In this document: piece after piece, positions 6,355 to 6,521 of the stretch
Layout of the letters: each line of letters begins with the position of its first letter
How positions within the stretch are numbered: position 1 is the stretch's first letter
DNA from: an uncultured Ruminococcus sp.
Lineage (GTDB): Bacteria; Bacillota; Clostridia; Oscillospirales; Acutalibacteraceae
Direction: 5' to 3'
Assembly: GCA_902773245.1 (NCBI GenBank)
Contig: CACYDY010000095.1
Coordinates: forward strand, 1-6,521
DNA length: 6,521 bases
Notes under the pieces: generated by a model
What the model was told of the DNA's origin: nothing
What the model saw: the letters and a program-made list of their open reading frames with translations, nothing else
The model's database searches: none
Made by a program: the position numbers and the translations under genes

Positions 6355-6373
6355 CCACTATATAAAACCTTTG

Positions 6374-6401
6374 AAAAAAAATGCACACAATTATGCATTT
6401 T
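6374..6401 (-). terminator. Candidate intrinsic terminator, minus strand
   Basis: AAAATGCA (6378-6385) and TGCATTTT (6394-6401) form an 8-bp inverted repeat with an 8-nt loop. On the minus strand it is followed directly by more Ts, making eight in a row, and then CAAAGG. It would stop transcription entering from the right. With only two G-C pairs the stem is weak. On the plus strand it has a poorer TTTTATTC tail, so it could work in both directions. Confidence 0.4.
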
Positions 6402-6521
6402 ATTCATAGTAAGCTTTATTAATTTTTGCTATATAAATCCACTATCTACAACTTAAGGATTTATTCCTGTCGACCCAAGATGTTGGTTTTATTTAACATT
6501 TATTGACGTCACCCATACCCC
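6402..6521. other. AT-rich right end with inverted and direct repeats, no gene
   Basis: ATAAATCC (6433-6440) and GGATTTAT (6457-6464) are exact reverse complements with a 16-nt gap. CTATATAAATCC (6429-6440) repeats CTATATAAAACC (6358-6369) with one change. TTGACG at 6503-6508 could be a -35 box whose -10 lies outside the window, and TGACGTCA (6504-6511) is a perfect palindrome. Reading frames here are very short. Confidence 0.45.

Overview
The window holds two confidently identified housekeeping genes, facing each other, and a long stretch without a convincing gene. Coding DNA is moderately GC-balanced and the spacers are very AT-rich. Both genes have strong Shine-Dalgarno sequences (GAGGTGA, AGAGGG), terminators are classic hairpin-plus-T, and SecA carries a C-terminal zinc-binding SEC-C motif. 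This suits a Gram-positive, low-to-mid GC anaerobe of the Clostridia. A Ruminococcus-like member of the Oscillospiraceae is my guess from general feel, not something the sequence proves.

Layout: 1-215 is an AT-rich leader with a weak candidate promoter, a leader hairpin and the secA ribosome binding site. 216-3128 (+) is secA, the ATPase motor of the Sec protein export pathway. 3129-3268 is a short convergent spacer with two terminators, one per gene. The second pairs completely only when read on the minus strand, through G·U wobbles. 3269-5356 (-) is glgB, the glycogen (1,4-alpha-glucan) branching enzyme, with a 67-residue charged tail beyond the enzyme core. 5357-5489 is its control region, with an almost ideal extended -10 promoter and a tandem 8-base repeat touching the -35 box.

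5490-6521 has no gene I can support. It contains an AT-rich spacer (about 5490-5778), two overlapping opposed candidate promoters (5779-5818), an abrupt GC-rich and hairpin-rich island (about 5849-6128), a G/T-rich tract (6129-6190), a GC-rich hairpin at 6313-6354, and inverted repeats at 6378-6401 and 6433-6464. The two longest reading frames here look like composition artefacts. The best candidates for something undescribed are a structured non-coding RNA or a small dispersed, non-autonomous repeat in this part.

The two genes do not share a pathway: secA serves secretion and glgB carbon storage. They are neighbours as convergent, separately terminated units.
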